From the NCBI GenBank assembly GCA_030749275.1, contig JASMKJ010000213.1, positions 1-7,849 of the forward strand: a stretch of DNA of 7,849 nt. The letters run 5' to 3'. The notes below the pieces were generated by a model. It did not search any database and was not told the origin of the DNA. It saw nothing but the letters and a program-made list of their open reading frames with translations. The translations under genes and the position numbers were made by a program. Shown in pieces: positions 6,890-7,849 of this stretch. The DNA is from Acidimicrobiales bacterium. Lineage in GTDB: Bacteria > Actinomycetota > Acidimicrobiia > Acidimicrobiales > Poriferisodalaceae. Each line of letters opens with the position of its first letter. Position 1 is the stretch's first letter.

Positions 6890-6908
6890 ATACAGACCGT
6901 AGTTGTTC

Positions 6909-7849
6909 TTAACTGTTGACGATTGTGAGAGCGTGATCGGTGGCTTCTAGGAGATGTTCAATGTCTCTGTCGGACGTAGCTAGATTCAGACAACCCATTC
7001 CGTAGCCACTGAAGTACACCTCGCGCTCAAGTAGCTGGCGCTGAAACAACTCCATGAGAGCAACTTCGTCACTGTCGAGATGAGCGTCTCGATAACTGTT
7101 CACTGTCCTTTGGTGCGGATGTATTCGAAAGAGTGAGCCGGCACCTGTGACATGCCAATTGAGTGATCGAGTTTCGAACAGTTCCGTTAAGCCTTCACGA
7201 ACTTGAGTTCCGATTTGGTCAAGCCGATCGAAGCTCGATTGGTCGAGTTGTCCCATACACGCGAAACCGGCGGTCATCGTTATCGGATTAGCTGTGTAGG
7301 TGCCCCCCGATGGCACGGCGGCACGGTTTCCTTTCACAGCAGCAAAGACGTCCATGACATCAGACCTGCCGCCTATCGCCCCGACGGGAAACCCGCCGCC
7401 GATGATTTTGGCTAAAGCGGTCAGATCGGGTTCTATGTTGTGGATCGACTGGGCGCCGCCGACTCCTAGTCGAAACGAAATTACTTCGTCGAGGATGAGT
7501 AACGCTCCGACGTCGCGAGTGCCGGTTCTTATTGCTTCGGCAAATAGCGGTTCTAGTGCGGGCATACCTACTCGCGAAGGCATTGGATCGAGCAGGACGG
7601 CCGCTAATCGAGATCCGACTCTTTGTATGGCTTCACTGACACCACCAACGTCATTGAACTGAACAACGACAACTTCGTCAGCTAGTGATCCGGGAGTACC
7701 AGCCGAGTAAGGAATAGTTACCGGACGATCAGGGGCACCCCAATTCGATGGATCCGATCCGAGGCTCGCCTCCGCGTGGTCATAGGTACCGTGATAGCTG
7801 CCTTCGATCTTGATGATTGAGGGTCGATTGGTAAACGCTCGGGCTGCTT
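6909..7849 (-). CDS. Class III PLP-dependent aminotransferase, glutamate-1-semialdehyde aminomutase type (N-terminus missing)
   Basis: The frame is open to the right edge and gives the last 312 residues. About 110-120 N-terminal residues should lie outside the window, judged against the roughly 425-residue family. The visible part starts at ARAFTNRPSIIKIEGSYHG, the phosphate-binding and active-site segment of GSA aminomutase relatives. It continues through LLILDEVISFRLGVGGAQ (Asp120 of the visible part would bind the PLP ring nitrogen), then KIIGGGFPVGAIGGR with the Schiff-base Lys147, and SGGTYTANPITMTAG. The DEVISFR form is shorter than the DEVMTGFR form of true HemL, and no tetrapyrrole gene is near. 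It is thus more likely a catabolic or secondary aminotransferase or aminomutase than HemL. An internal ATG at 7583 is not the start. It is the first visible gene of the minus-strand run and sits 19 bases ahead of the amidase. Confidence 0.9.
   Translation of the reverse strand, partial: AARAFTNRPSIIKIEGSYHGTYDHAEASLGSDPSNWGAPDRPVTIPYSAGTPGSLADEVVVVQFNDVGGVSEAIQRVGSRLAAVLLDPMPSRVGMPALEPLFAEAIRTGTRDVGALLILDEVISFRLGVGGAQSIHNIEPDLTALAKIIGGGFPVGAIGGRSDVMDVFAAVKGNRAAVPSGGTYTANPITMTAGFACMGQLDQSSFDRLDQIGTQVREGLTELFETRSLNWHVTGAGSLFRIHPHQRTVNSYRDAHLDSDEVALMELFQRQLLEREVYFSGYGMGCLNLATSDRDIEHLLEATDHALTIVNS

Noticed and set aside
6909..7849. Calling the aminotransferase hemL
   Set aside because: The DEVISFR motif differs from the HemL form, there are no tetrapyrrole genes nearby, and the amidase partner suggests another role.

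Overview
The window is gene-dense bacterial DNA of moderate G+C. It carries eight protein-coding genes, two of them cut by the window edges. Intergenic gaps run from 2 to 63 bases, and no RNA gene, mobile element, CRISPR array or long empty stretch is visible. All products are metabolic enzymes except one membrane transporter. Three of the six visible start codons are GTG and Shine-Dalgarno sites are mostly weak. The set of families (MttB-like methyltransferase, CaiB/BaiF CoA-transferase, TesB-like thioesterase, amidase, GSA-type aminotransferase) recalls free-living, probably marine, uncultivated lineages such as Acidimicrobiia or SAR202 Chloroflexota. That placement is an impression from protein style, not a demonstrated one.

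Positions 1-4542 hold a plus-strand run of five genes: the C-terminal half of a trimethylamine-methyltransferase (MttB) superfamily protein, an EamA/DMT-type transporter starting 2 bases later, an alpha/beta hydrolase after a 63-base gap, a family III (CaiB/BaiF) CoA-transferase 4 bases on, and a second, different alpha/beta hydrolase 13 bases on. Positions 4539-7849 hold a minus-strand run of three genes, read from right to left: a PLP-dependent class III aminotransferase of the glutamate-1-semialdehyde aminomutase type (N-terminus off the edge), an amidase-signature hydrolase, and a two-hotdog TesB-like acyl-CoA thioesterase. The two runs converge tail to tail, and their last stop codons share the four bases TTAA at 4539-4542.

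Together the genes look like catabolic or scavenging modules. The methyltransferase homologue and transporter could handle a methylated amine or betaine. The CoA-transferase, hydrolases and thioesterase could activate, cleave and release a carboxylic acid. The amidase and aminotransferase could free and move nitrogen. A shared pathway is inference: no corrinoid protein, methyl-tetrahydrofolate enzyme, regulator or acyl-CoA dehydrogenase is inside the window to pin the substrate. The most testable oddities are the sense codons where the pyrrolysine of methanogen MttB is expected, a ribosome-site-led five-codon ORF overlapping the GTG start of the first hydrolase, and the interlocked convergent stops.
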